DNA of 64,000 nt from Nonomuraea sediminis. Its GTDB lineage: Bacteria; Actinomycetota; Actinomycetes; Streptosporangiales; Streptosporangiaceae. The position numbers were made by a program, and so were the translations under genes. The stretch lies in assembly GCF_018531495.1 (NCBI RefSeq), contig NZ_JAHDTI010000013.1:1-64000 (forward strand), given 5' to 3'. The notes below the pieces were generated by a model. It saw only the letters and a program-made list of their open reading frames with translations, was not told the DNA's origin and searched no databases. Below, one piece after another: positions 7,880 to 16,027 of the stretch; within the stretch, counting starts at the first letter, position 1; the number at the start of each line of letters is the position of its first letter.

Positions 7880-9514
7880 GTGCGCCCATTACCCTCAGAG
7901 CTGGCTCGTACCGGCACCTCGTTGATCAGGCGGTTGATCGCTCTCACCAGTGCCCTGGCCATCGCTGCCGGCCTGACCGTCGCCGTCGCCCCCGCGGTGT
8001 CGGCCGCCGACTCCATGACATACCTCGACGGGATGACAAAGGCCCGCGATGTGGCCGCGGGCGGTGGCAAGGTCTTCGTCTCCGGTGATGACCAGATCAT
8101 CGTCACCAACTCCCGCGGCACCATCACCAGCACGATCACCGACCTCCCGGGCGCGTCCGGCCTCGCGATGACACCGGACGGCACCCACATGTTCGTGGCG
8201 CTGAGCGGCGTACAACAGGTGATTGAGCTCGACACGGACTCTCTCTCCGTCATCCGGCGGATAGACGTTGCTCCTCACCCGTGTCCGTCGAACCTGGCGT
8301 TGTCCGGTGATCGGCTGTGGGTCGGCTACGGCTGCGGCAACACGAACAACGGTGGCGTTTTCGGACTCGACCTGTCGGCTGCCACACCGGAGCCAGCGCC
8401 GGTCGTGGGCAACATCTACAACGCCCCGCTCATCGACGCCGCCGGGGGCACCCTCGTCGTCGGCGAGACCGGCCTCAGCGCGTGCGACCTCATGGTGTAC
8501 GACGTGAGCGGCACGACTGCCGTCCAGCGAGGCATCGTCGACGGCTTCGAGCATTCCTTGGACATAGACGACCTGGCGATCACCTCGGACGGCTCGATGG
8601 TCATCCTGAACAATCTTGAAGGATGGGACACCACTAGCCTGACCAAGACCCTTTCCTTCGAAGGCGATGCCGGCTCCGTCGCGATCAGCCCGGACGGCGC
8701 TCACCTGGCAGCCACAGGGACGGCCGGCTACGACATCACCATGTACGACTTGGGTACGGCGACGCAGACCTACCGGGTCTTCGCCTCCTCCGCCAGCCCG
8801 GTCACCGGTACTCTCGCCTTTTCGGGCACCGACGTCTTCACCGTGCTGGAGGAGACCACGTCCCAACGGCGGCTGCGCCTATGGAGAGCGGAAGGCGCCA
8901 CACTTCCGGGATCCACGCTGAAACTGACGGCTCCGTCCACAGGCACCGCCCTCGTTCCCGTCACCGCGACCGGAACGCTCACGCTTCCGGACGGCTCGGC
9001 TCCCGGACCGCAACCACTTGTGGTGACCCGGAAACTTCCCGACGGTACGAGTACGACGCTTCCGGATGTAACAACGTCCTCGGACGGCGCGTTCACCTTC
9101 ACCGATACCCCGCCGACCTCTGGGGCGGTCACGTACGAGGTGCTCTGGGACGGCAACGCGGACTTCCGATGGAGCCGGGCCTCCGGGACCGTCACCGTGG
9201 CCAGGCACCCATCCTCGATCACCTTGTCCGGCCCCACGAAGGGAGTGGTCGGCAAACAACTTTCGTTCCGCGGCAACCTGGACGCAGGCGATCAAACTCC
9301 TCCATCGGGCGCCCTGCTAGTGGTGTACCGGACCGTCTCTGGCGGAAACCTGCAGCTGGTGGGGACGGTGAACACGAACAGCGACGGATCCTTCAGCTTC
9401 GTCGACACCCCCGCTGTGGGCGGTGAGTACATGTATGAGGTCCGGTGGGACGGCACGAACGTCTTCATGTATGCACGCGCCACATACAACGTCACAGTCC
9501 AAGGACGGCCGTGA
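7880..9514 (+). CDS. Secreted beta-propeller protein with two Ig-like domains
   Basis: This 544-aa protein starts at GTG 7880, with GGAGTGGAG just before it. Residues 1-42 form a signal peptide (RR, hydrophobic stretch, AVSAADS). Residues about 45-340 are a beta-propeller of the YncE/WD type, with repeated turns such as AMTPDGTHMFVAL, AITSDGSMVIL and AISPDGAHLAATG. Two Ig-like (Ig_3/Big-type) modules follow, each ending in YEV-WDG and TVTV. It is expected to act outside the cell in binding or adhesion. It sits between two recombinase remnants and ends only 52 bp before the truncated integrase, so it is island cargo, possibly shortened at its 3' end by the same rearrangement. Confidence 0.8.
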   Translation: MRPLPSELARTGTSLIRRLIALTSALAIAAGLTVAVAPAVSAADSMTYLDGMTKARDVAAGGGKVFVSGDDQIIVTNSRGTITSTITDLPGASGLAMTPDGTHMFVALSGVQQVIELDTDSLSVIRRIDVAPHPCPSNLALSGDRLWVGYGCGNTNNGGVFGLDLSAATPEPAPVVGNIYNAPLIDAAGGTLVVGETGLSACDLMVYDVSGTTAVQRGIVDGFEHSLDIDDLAITSDGSMVILNNLEGWDTTSLTKTLSFEGDAGSVAISPDGAHLAATGTAGYDITMYDLGTATQTYRVFASSASPVTGTLAFSGTDVFTVLEETTSQRRLRLWRAEGATLPGSTLKLTAPSTGTALVPVTATGTLTLPDGSAPGPQPLVVTRKLPDGTSTTLPDVTTSSDGAFTFTDTPPTSGAVTYEVLWDGNADFRWSRASGTVTVARHPSSITLSGPTKGVVGKQLSFRGNLDAGDQTPPSGALLVVYRTVSGGNLQLVGTVNTNSDGSFSFVDTPAVGGEYMYEVRWDGTNVFMYARATYNVTVQGRP

Positions 9515-9566
9515 TCCTTTAAGGTAAGGAGCTCTAACTCCATGGAAAGCGCTGCCTTGGACGACC

Positions 9567-9836
9567 GCTCCGGAGCTGGAGAAGCAGATCGCCCGGCTTC
9601 GCACCGAGGCTCAGGGCTTTGCGGCCTCGGTTCAGCGGCAGCGAAGCCGCCCGAACACCGATATGGACGAGATGCGGCGGCGCTGGTATCTACCTGAGGA
9701 AGAAGGAGGGCTCCCGCTGACGGTGAAGAGGACGTACATCCGTGAAGCCCTCCATGCGGTGATCATCTACCCCAGCGGCAAGGGGCGTCGCAAGTTCAAT
9801 CCCGACCTGCTTGAGCCGATCTGGCGAGAAGAGTGA
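9567..9836 (+). pseudogene. Truncated 3' end of a second Int1-type serine integrase
   Basis: The 89 codons match the C-terminus of the intact integrase, from PELEKQIARLRTEA through RREALHAVIIYPSGKG-like text to EPIWREE and TGA. The C-terminal tail KGRRKFNPDLLEPIWRE is identical in both. The catalytic domain is absent: the break at 9567 abuts the end of the propeller gene. This marks a second, inverted and deleted integration module. Confidence 0.9.
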
Positions 9837-9861
9837 GCCGCAGGACGTCCAAAACGTCCTT

Positions 9862-9896
9862 GGGAGCTGCGACCTTACCGAGAGGTCACAGCTCCC
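9862..9896. terminator. Hairpin after the truncated integrase
   Basis: GGGAGCTGCGACC pairs with GGTCACAGCTCCC. Relative to the hairpin at 5090-5124, the TTA/TAA pair positions have become CTG/CAG on both strands of the stem. This compensation supports a real structure. Confidence 0.65.
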
Positions 9897-9914
9897 TTAC
9901 TTTTGCCTTGTGCA

Positions 9915-9980
9915 GCCGTAGGCAGCCGGACGTCAACGGACGCCACCGAACGCAGACGGACGCCAACGGACGTCCCCACA
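9915..9980 (-). repeat. 10-bp phased repeats, inverted copy
   Basis: Reading the minus strand, units of the CGTCCG type recur every 10 bp as at 5011-5073. The array is nearly unchanged even though the neighbouring integrase is truncated. Confidence 0.6.
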
Positions 9981-10363
9981 CACACTGCTCACGGGAACCT
10001 TGGCCTGCATAAACACGTCGTTCTAGTGGTACAACCGATCTACGCAAGAAGTCATCGCTTCCCTCACGGCACGACACAGCGAGCATCTCGGCGAATCCAC
10101 CTCAGGCGCATACACGAGTCCGGGCACAACACAACTTCTCGACCACCGATGATCCGCCGGAGGGCCCCGGCCCGGCGGTAGGTGTCCACCCAGAGCGCGC
10201 CATCCACACTCTCGCCGCACTCCGTTTCTGATCTTCTCGCTGTTGCGCACCACCGCCAACGGCTGTCTTCAGGCTGCCCTGGCGACGGTGCCCGTCGCGA
10301 CCGTCCGGTACAGCGGTGGCTCCACCCACGAGGGAAGTGGGTACCGTCCCTAGGCTCGCAGCC

Positions 10364-11041
10364 ATGACGGTTCTGATCTCGGTGTGGGGAGCATCGCCCG
10401 GAGTGGGCAAGTCGACGTTGTGTGCCGGACTGTCGCTGTGGCTGGCCGATATGGGGCTGCGGGTGGACCACTTCCGTGAGGAGGAGATCTTGACCCGGCC
10501 GCAGTTCGCTGCGGTGGCGGAGGATTTCGAAGCGACGGGCATGGTCAAGCCGGAGACGTTGATCGCGGCAACTGCCCAGTTCGTTGATTCGATTCTGGTG
10601 AGCGGCGATGACGTGGTGATCGCGGACGCACTGGTGCCGTTCGTGCCGTCTCTGCTGGCCATGGGGCACGGCGAAGAGACGATCGACGCGTTCATGACTG
10701 ACCTCACACAGGTGCTGGCACCGGTCTGCCCGGTCATGGTCTTCCTCGATGGGAATGCCGAGGTCGCATTGCCCAGAGCAGCGAGGAGAGAAGGCGCGGA
10801 GTGGCTGGACCAGTACATCGGAAAGCTTGCTCGGTACGAGGTAAGCCCTCCAGTGGCTGACGTCGCGTCGGCGGTGACGTACCTGCTGCACGAGCGTGCG
10901 GTGACGCTTGGCACCGTCGGCCGTAAGGACTGGGGTCTCGTTGTGATCGAACGAGCCGATGAGCTACCCCCGGATGAGGTGCTGCGGGTCGCGCAGCGCG
11001 GCCTCAGGCCGTGGATGGGCAGCGCGGCCGAACACGGATAG
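10364..11041 (+). CDS. P-loop NTPase/kinase-like protein
   Basis: This 225-aa protein begins at ATG 10364 (MTVLISVWGASPGVGKSTL). The frame is open further upstream, but that part lies in the repeat. The Walker A motif is GASPGVGKST at about residues 9-18. A Walker B-like stretch (DDVVIADALV) and a second hydrophobic strand (CPVMVFLDGN) follow, then AARREGAEWLDQYI. The fold resembles nucleoside/nucleotide kinases, but no substrate can be assigned. It occupies the place of rep in the second module, so it is cargo carried by that element. Confidence 0.7.
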   Translation: MTVLISVWGASPGVGKSTLCAGLSLWLADMGLRVDHFREEEILTRPQFAAVAEDFEATGMVKPETLIAATAQFVDSILVSGDDVVIADALVPFVPSLLAMGHGEETIDAFMTDLTQVLAPVCPVMVFLDGNAEVALPRAARREGAEWLDQYIGKLARYEVSPPVADVASAVTYLLHERAVTLGTVGRKDWGLVVIERADELPPDEVLRVAQRGLRPWMGSAAEHG

Positions 11042-11189
11042 GACTCGGATACCCGGCGCCACTGAGACCGCCAAGCCGCTCACGAGCCATGAAGATCACT
11101 ATCTAGCACTCCGCACGCGGAAACCACACATGACCGCACAATCGGGTCGGACGCGAGCGCCATCCCGCCCAACGGTCGCACCGCACTCG

Positions 11190-11398
11190 CGACCGGTCGC
11201 GCCGCCGTGGAGCGGGGGCGACGCGAGCGCCGGGACCCGCCCCCGGGCCGCAGCCCGGCGCGCTGGCCGCCCGGAGCGGGCGGCGGTGCGGCGAGCGATG
11301 ACCTGTAGAGAATCTTGTCGCCGAAAACGGCTCTGGCCCAAGATCGACACCGGGCTTGCCGAGTGACCAAGGGCCAGATTCAGGCTATCTACGCAGGT
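11190..11398 (-). repeat. Inverted-repeat copy 2 of the msrA downstream flank
   Basis: Matches 100-310 in reverse complement, including both hairpins; the second carries one mismatch in its stem. The 11042-11189 stretch between it and the P-loop gene holds no recognisable feature. Confidence 0.8.
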
Positions 11399-11497
11399 CT
11401 ACGCCTCGCTGGACGTCAGACCGATCGGGCAGGCTACGCCCGTACCGCCTAACCCGCAGTAGCCGTTCGGGACCTTGAACAGATACTGCTGGTGGTA
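11399..11497 (-). pseudogene. msrA: msrA 3'-end copy on the minus strand
   Basis: Reads YHQQYLFKVPNGYCGLGG then TGVACPIGLTSSEA and stop, exactly 99 nt. It has no msrA body upstream: 30 bp further lies the stop of a toxin gene. Its first part agrees with the copy at 6709 and its last part and flank agree with the copy at 1-99, as expected of an attP sequence that carries its own replacement gene end. Confidence 0.8.
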
Positions 11498-11527
11498 GCG
11501 CTTCGCTGCAGGCAATAGCCGTGCAAC

Positions 11528-12046
11528 CTAACGGACCTTCGATCGGTACTCAGCCCACAAGTCGACGGCCTCTTGGAGATCAAGAGCAGCAACGTCCTCG
11601 CGGGCCATCCCGGCTGTGTAGATCAACCGATCCGCGAGCCAATCCGGAACCGGTTCTCTAGGGGGTGCTTTCTCCACCCGAATGTGATCGGCCAGCGTGC
11701 CAAGGCGCTCGATCACCTGGCCGAGCTGGACGATCTCGGGACGGCTAGCACCCGCCTCGCGAACCCTCTCCGTCGCCTCCGCGTACACTTCTGCGTCGGC
11801 CCGCTCACCGACAGCCCACACCTCGCAGATCTCCACCGACTTGTCCTCGGTGATGCGGTAGACGACACGCCAAGTGTTGCGACCGACTACCAGCTTCCGG
11901 AATCCGGTCAGTTCCCCGCCGAGCGGGTAACCAGCCTCAGGGTTGTCCAGCAGGAGAAGAATCTTCTTGAGTACCTTGGGCACCGCGTCTGGGCCAATGC
12001 GTCGGAGGTCATCGACCGCTGGCGCCGTGAAGACGACGTCGGACAC
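11528..12046 (-). CDS. RelE/ParE-family toxin with a long C-terminal extension
   Basis: This 172-aa protein starts at GTG 12046, two bases after the antitoxin stop. Residues 1-85 match the RelE/ParE fold: FTAPAVDDLRRIG, LLLDNPEAGYPLGGEL, FRKLVVGRNTWRVVYRI and a final VWAVGERAD. Such toxins cleave mRNA at the ribosome or poison gyrase. The remaining 85 residues are unusual for the family, which is normally 85-110 aa. They are helical and could bind the antitoxin or change the target. The antitoxin gene precedes it in the same operon. Confidence 0.85.
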   Translation of the reverse strand: MSDVVFTAPAVDDLRRIGPDAVPKVLKKILLLLDNPEAGYPLGGELTGFRKLVVGRNTWRVVYRITEDKSVEICEVWAVGERADAEVYAEATERVREAGASRPEIVQLGQVIERLGTLADHIRVEKAPPREPVPDWLADRLIYTAGMAREDVAALDLQEAVDLWAEYRSKVR

Positions 12047-12048
12047 GT

Positions 12049-12357
12049 TTACTCGTCGTCCGGGATGGCTGCCAGCGATTCGCGAGTATGCCCGAAAGCG
12101 GCCAGCACCTCATCGAGCGAGACACGCTCACCCGTGTCCGTGACCGACCGGGCAAGCACAAGCGCCAGATCACGCAGATCAGCCGCCGCTTCCTCCAACT
12201 CATTGAGCCGGCGAATGCTTACCACGGCCGCCACCGGCTGATGTCGACGGGTGACCACCAGATCGGCCCCTTGCTCCGCATCAGCCACCAGGCGGGCAAC
12301 CCCCCGCCGGGCCGCCTCTGTGACGCTTAGCTCAGTCGCGTCGTGCAGAACAGTCAT
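12049..12357 (-). CDS. Phd/YefM-family antitoxin
   Basis: This 102-aa protein begins at ATG 12357. The N-terminal part (ELSVTEAARRGVARLVADAEQG then VVTRRHQPVAAVVS) is the DNA-binding Phd/YefM fold; the acidic C-terminus (ending AAIPDDE) would neutralise the toxin. These proteins repress their own operon together with the toxin, and a palindrome overlapping the start codon fits that. The toxin follows after two bases. Confidence 0.9.
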   Translation of the reverse strand: MTVLHDATELSVTEAARRGVARLVADAEQGADLVVTRRHQPVAAVVSIRRLNELEEAAADLRDLALVLARSVTDTGERVSLDEVLAAFGHTRESLAAIPDDE

Positions 12358-12370
12358 ACATCAACTGTAT
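12356..12370. promoter_or_regulatory. Toxin-antitoxin operator palindrome
   Basis: ATACATCAACTGTAT has perfect 5-bp arms (ATACA/TGTAT) around a 5-bp centre and overlaps the antitoxin start codon. YefM-type antitoxins bind TGTACA-like palindromes at this position, so autoregulation is likely. Confidence 0.6.
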
Positions 12371-12448
12371 ATCTTTCTGCACAGAACCGCGATCCTCGGA
12401 GCGGTGAGCCGTCTTTCAGCTCGCGCACGCTCATGCTGCCCGGTTTGA

Positions 12449-13156
12449 GTGGCAAACATGGGCGCTCCGCCGTACGGTGTGGTGATCTCCGTAGTAGTCC
12501 GGTGTCAGATGTGCTGCAGACTCTTACCAACCCCTGTTAGGCGGTCGTCCGCCGGCGGCGGCAGGCTCAAGAGCGTGGCCTCCCGGCTGACGGTCAAGGA
12601 CCTGGCCGCCTTGGTCGCCTCGGGCCAGGCCCGCCCGGCCCGCGTCGATCCCGTCCCCGCCGACACCAGCGACAACCTGGCAGCGGTCGAGATCGACCGG
12701 CTGGTCAGCTCGATCGGCACGGTCAGCGTGTCCAGCCGCGCGTCGTGCATCGGCGCCCACCTGGCCGGCCAGCGCGTCACCCTGCGCCTGGACGGCATCA
12801 CCGCCCACGTCATGAGCGACCAACGGCAGCTCCTGCGCGCCGTCGCCTGCCCGCTCCCACTGTCCGAATGCGTGAGTCTGCGTGGCGTCCGACGGGCCGG
12901 ACCGCCGCCCCACGTGCCCACCGAGCCGGTGACCGTCCAACGGGTGGTCTCCAGCCGCGGCGGCTTCCAAGTCGTGGGCCAGAAGATCCAGGTCGGCCGC
13001 ATCCACGCCCGCAAGATCCTGGAGGTGACCGTGGACGACACCTACATCACCATCCACGACAACGGCGAACCCATCCGCATCGTGCCCCGGACCACCACCC
13101 AGGAGATCATCCGGATCAAGTCCCAGGCGCATACTAAGAAGCGAAAGATCGGCTAG
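12449..13156 (+). pseudogene. 3' remnant of an IS481-type transposase
   Basis: The open frame keeps the C-terminal tail common in actinomycete IS481-family transposases: a block with SRASCIGAHLAGQRVTLRLD, a domain with ITAHVMSDQRQLLRAVACPL, then VQRVVSSRGGFQVVGQKIQ and a final VDDTYITIHDNGEP. The DDE catalytic core is missing, so it cannot transpose. The first 40 codons (12449-12570) do not look like transposase and may be non-coding. No clear terminal repeats are seen. Confidence 0.65.
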
Positions 13157-13257
13157 GAGTGTCAAGCATCAAGTGAGTTCACACATCATGGGCTGAGATC
13201 TGGCTGAGGCCAGAGGCCACCGGCGTCGTTGATCGCGAAGTCCGTACGCTACGTGCC

Positions 13258-13788
13258 ATGTCTACTGAAAGTCCGGGTTGTCGGTGCATTCTCTGCCACG
13301 ACTACGGAGACCGTGACGAGTGGGATGCCATGGATCGGCACACCGTTGAGCACGTCCAGAGTCGGGGCTGGAGCGTGAAGATGATCCCGGAGGACGATGC
13401 CGGGCCGGGCTTCGCCTACACGGTCGGCCTGTGGCACAGCTACCGGTCGCCTGAGCTGGCCATGTTCGGCTTGGACGTTCATCTCATGCATGAGTTGTTG
13501 AACCACCTCGGCGATGGGATCGCGGCGGGTGAGCTTGTCGTAGCGGAGCAGGAGCGGCGCGATGTCATCGAGCGACATCCCGTTGTGTTCAAGTGGGTCG
13601 ACATGAGGTGGTACCGCGAGTACTTCGGGCAGGCGATCGCGTTCTATCGGCGGCCACCATTTCCGATCTTGGAAGTCGTGTGGCCTGACCGCGACGGCCG
13701 CTTCCCCTGGCAGCCCGAATTCAGCGAGCACTATCGGGAGCTACAGCCTCCGCTGTGGCTGTGGCCGAGTGACCAGCGGGGCGAGTGA
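13258..13788 (+). CDS. DUF4262 domain protein
   Basis: This 176-aa protein starts at ATG 13258. It has a Cys pair near the start (CRCILCHDYG) and the DUF4262 hallmarks: HTVEHVQSRGWSV, then DAGPGFAYTVGLWHSYRSPEL and a C-terminal LEVVWPDRDGRFPWQPEF. The family function is unknown; members are small cytoplasmic proteins common in actinomycete mobile DNA. It abuts the recombinase remnant at 13790. Confidence 0.85.
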   Translation: MSTESPGCRCILCHDYGDRDEWDAMDRHTVEHVQSRGWSVKMIPEDDAGPGFAYTVGLWHSYRSPELAMFGLDVHLMHELLNHLGDGIAAGELVVAEQERRDVIERHPVVFKWVDMRWYREYFGQAIAFYRRPPFPILEVVWPDRDGRFPWQPEFSEHYRELQPPLWLWPSDQRGE

Positions 13789-13789
13789 A

Positions 13790-14116
13790 CGTCCGACGCG
13801 ACGCCGAAGGACGACTGTCCTCGCCGGTCGGCCAGGTCGATGACGTCTTCCAACTCGCGTGGGGATCGTGTCAGCCTGTCCACGTGCCAGCACACGATCG
13901 CGTCGACAGTCCCGGCCTCGATGTCGCCGAGAAGTCGTTGCCACATGGGGCGCGGGCTTGCCGAGTAGGCGCTGCGTCGTTGTCGGAGTAAACGTCGATG
14001 ACCTGCCATCCCCGACGTTCGACAAGGGCTCGGCAATCGGCTTCCTGGCGGGCGACACCAAGTCCAGCGCCCGTGCGATCCTGGCTGATCCGGCAGTAGA
14101 TCGCAGCTCTCCGCAT
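13790..14116 (-). pseudogene. Decayed serine recombinase (second type), copy 2
   Basis: The ATG at 14116 opens MRRAAIYCRISQDRTGAG with an intact catalytic CRIS motif, then ARQEADCRALVERRGWQVID and YSDND. After about residue 50 the reading shifts by one base and goes on as WQRLLGDIEAGTVDAIVCWH, DRLTRSPRELEDVIDLADRR. It then fails before the TGDID region. No recombinase or zinc domains remain. The 26 bp before its start (14116-14141) are repeated, inverted, at 6761-6786, where another decayed copy begins. Confidence 0.85.
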
Positions 14117-14141
14117 GGGTCACATAGATACACGCTCGTAG

Positions 14142-14188
14142 GTACCGGGGTTTCCTGTCCGGTGGGGATCGCGTCTGCGGGCGAGTGA
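14142..14188 (+). pseudogene. msrA: msrA 3'-end fragment, right half of the split att site
   Basis: Starts inside a Gly codon and encodes TGVSCPVGIASAGE and TGA. With the 52-nt half at 6709-6760 it restores a perfect msrA end of 99 nt. It is probably the displaced original host end, 14 kb from the rest of the gene, and marks where the island stops. Confidence 0.85.
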
Positions 14189-14217
14189 ACAAGGCCGTGT
14201 TCGACGAGGTCTCGGTC
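14189..14217 (+). repeat. Direct repeat downstream of the msrA end, copy 1
   Basis: The sequence from ACAAGGCCGTG to CTCGGTC recurs at 18028-18056. In the second copy it directly follows a damaged msrA tail (18007-18026), with 24 nt deleted between them. Its last bases overlap the stop codon of the sensor kinase gene. Confidence 0.75.
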
Positions 14218-16027
14218 AGCCGTTTCCCGGTATGGGTGAGGTCTGCTCGGACGGAAGGCGCAGGGTGAATGTTGTGCGGACGGTCGGCACGCTGGTGACC
14301 GTGGCTGTGCCGCCGTGGGCCTCGGCCAGGTTGCGGACGATGGCGAGCCCGAGGCCGCTGCCGCCGGTCTGGCGGTTACGGGACTTCTCCACCCTCCAGA
14401 ACCGGTCGAAGACGTGGGGGAGGTGCTCGGCGCGGATCCCGATCCCTGTGTCGGTCACCTCGATGAGGATGTGGTCGCCATCCTGGCGGGCGCTCAGCGT
14501 GATGTGCCCGCTGCGTGGCGTGTAGCGCAGGGAGTTGGTCACCAGGTTGCCGATGGCCTGGCGGAGCCGTACCGGATCCGCGGTCAGCGGAGGGTCACCG
14601 GTGACCTCGGTGGTCAGGGTGAGCCCTGCCGCTTCGGCCCGGCCGCGGTGGGCGGTGGTCACCTGGTCGAGAAGGTCGCCGAGGTGGACGGGTTCGAGAT
14701 GCAGGCGGAGCTTGCCCGCGTCGGCGAGGGCGAGCTCCTGAAGGTCGTCGACGATGTGCTGCAGCAGCAGGATCTCCTCGACCAGCGAGGCGATCAGCGT
14801 GGGGTCCAACTCGGCGACGCCGTCCTGGGCGGCCTCGAGCCAGCCCCTGAGGTTGCTCAGCGGTGTGCGCAGCTCGTGCGAGACGTCGCTGACCATGGCC
14901 CTGCGCTGCTCCTCCATGCGCTGGAGGTGTTCCGACATCTCGTTGAACGCCGTTGCGAGCTCGCTGATCTCGCCGGTGGTCCTGACCGTGACGCGGGCGG
15001 AGCTGTCCCCGTCGCGCATCCGCTGCGCGGCGTGGGTGAGCGCGTTGACGGGCCTGACCAGGCGCCTGGCCGCCATGATGCTCACGCCCACGGTCAGCAC
15101 GAGCACGAGGAGAGCGGCGCCGGCGATCGAAGGCAGCGGGATGCGCTGGCCGGTGGCCTCGGCGGGGGAACCGATGTACAGGTACGCCGCGGGAGCGACG
15201 TAGGGATCGAGTTGCTCCTTGCGCGCGCTGACGATGCAGGAGGAGATCGTCTGGTCAGGTTCGGCGGCCGGCAGCATCGGCCGCTTCTCGTTGGAGACCC
15301 AGGTGAAGTCGAGGCCGACTGAGCCCCGTTCCGCGCTCTTACCCTTGAGACACCTCCTGACCAGGAGGTTGAGTTGTTTCAACGCGGCCTTCTCGGTGCG
15401 CGTCGGCGTGCTGTAGGCGGTGGCGTCGCAGACAGCCATCACCGTAGGGGCCTGGCTCGGCACCGGGCTCGGCTCCTGACTGCCCCCCTTGCTGGTCGTC
15501 GTCACGAGGGGCCTGCCGGCGTTCGAGATGGTCACCTGTACGGCCTGCCCGGTACGGCGCCCGCAGGCGGCGTAGGTGTTGGCGGCCTTTATGAGCCGGG
15601 CACGGTCACGGGCGGACAGCAGGAAAGGACCTACCGCGCGTGGATCGATGCGGTCCCTGGCCGCCCCCGGCACCAGGGTCACGTCCACGGCCAGCGGGTC
15701 GACGACAGCCGACACCTTGGTGGGCAGCGGGGTCCCGGAGGTCGCCGAGTCCGCGATGAGGGTGCCGTTCTCGGTGGTCAGGGCGATGCGGCGGCTGTTC
15801 TGGGCGGCGAGATCGCGCAGGGTGGCGGCGACGTCCGACCAGTTCGAGTGGCGGGCGGCGTAGCCGAGCAGGGTGTTGTTGATCCGGGCGTCGCTGGCCA
15901 GCGTCTGGCCCTGCTCGCGCTGGATGGCGCCGGAGGTGCTGCTGGCAGCCAGCCACGCGGTCGCCGTGATCGAGCAGACCGCCACGACCGCCGAACTCGT
16001 GAGCAACCTGACGAACAACGACCTCAT
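14216..16027 (-). CDS. Sensor histidine kinase
   Basis: This 603-aa membrane kinase is the partner of the response regulator whose stop overlaps its ATG. Residues 1-30 form a first membrane segment, about 31-295 an extracellular sensor region with six or more cysteines, and IAGAALLVLVLTVGVSIMAA a second membrane segment. HAMP follows (RRLVRPVNALTHAAQ), then HisKA with the phosphorylation site VSDVSHELRTPL, and HATPase with N-box NSLRYTP, DTGIGI and GSGLGLAIV. All catalytic boxes are present. The ligand is unknown. The divergent L,D-transpeptidase suggests an envelope-stress role, but that is inference. Confidence 0.9.
   Translation of the reverse strand: MRSLFVRLLTSSAVVAVCSITATAWLAASSTSGAIQREQGQTLASDARINNTLLGYAARHSNWSDVAATLRDLAAQNSRRIALTTENGTLIADSATSGTPLPTKVSAVVDPLAVDVTLVPGAARDRIDPRAVGPFLLSARDRARLIKAANTYAACGRRTGQAVQVTISNAGRPLVTTTSKGGSQEPSPVPSQAPTVMAVCDATAYSTPTRTEKAALKQLNLLVRRCLKGKSAERGSVGLDFTWVSNEKRPMLPAAEPDQTISSCIVSARKEQLDPYVAPAAYLYIGSPAEATGQRIPLPSIAGAALLVLVLTVGVSIMAARRLVRPVNALTHAAQRMRDGDSSARVTVRTTGEISELATAFNEMSEHLQRMEEQRRAMVSDVSHELRTPLSNLRGWLEAAQDGVAELDPTLIASLVEEILLLQHIVDDLQELALADAGKLRLHLEPVHLGDLLDQVTTAHRGRAEAAGLTLTTEVTGDPPLTADPVRLRQAIGNLVTNSLRYTPRSGHITLSARQDGDHILIEVTDTGIGIRAEHLPHVFDRFWRVEKSRNRQTGGSGLGLAIVRNLAEAHGGTATVTSVPTVRTTFTLRLPSEQTSPIPGNG

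Larger units (their letters stand above)
9837..10337 (-). repeat. Integration-module repeat, copy 2 (inverted)
   Basis: Reverse complement of 4651-5148. It includes the hairpin and the phased repeats and ends abruptly at CCACCCACGAGGGA, after which a P-loop gene replaces the rep operon. So the two modules share the integration end but carry different cargo. Confidence 0.85.
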
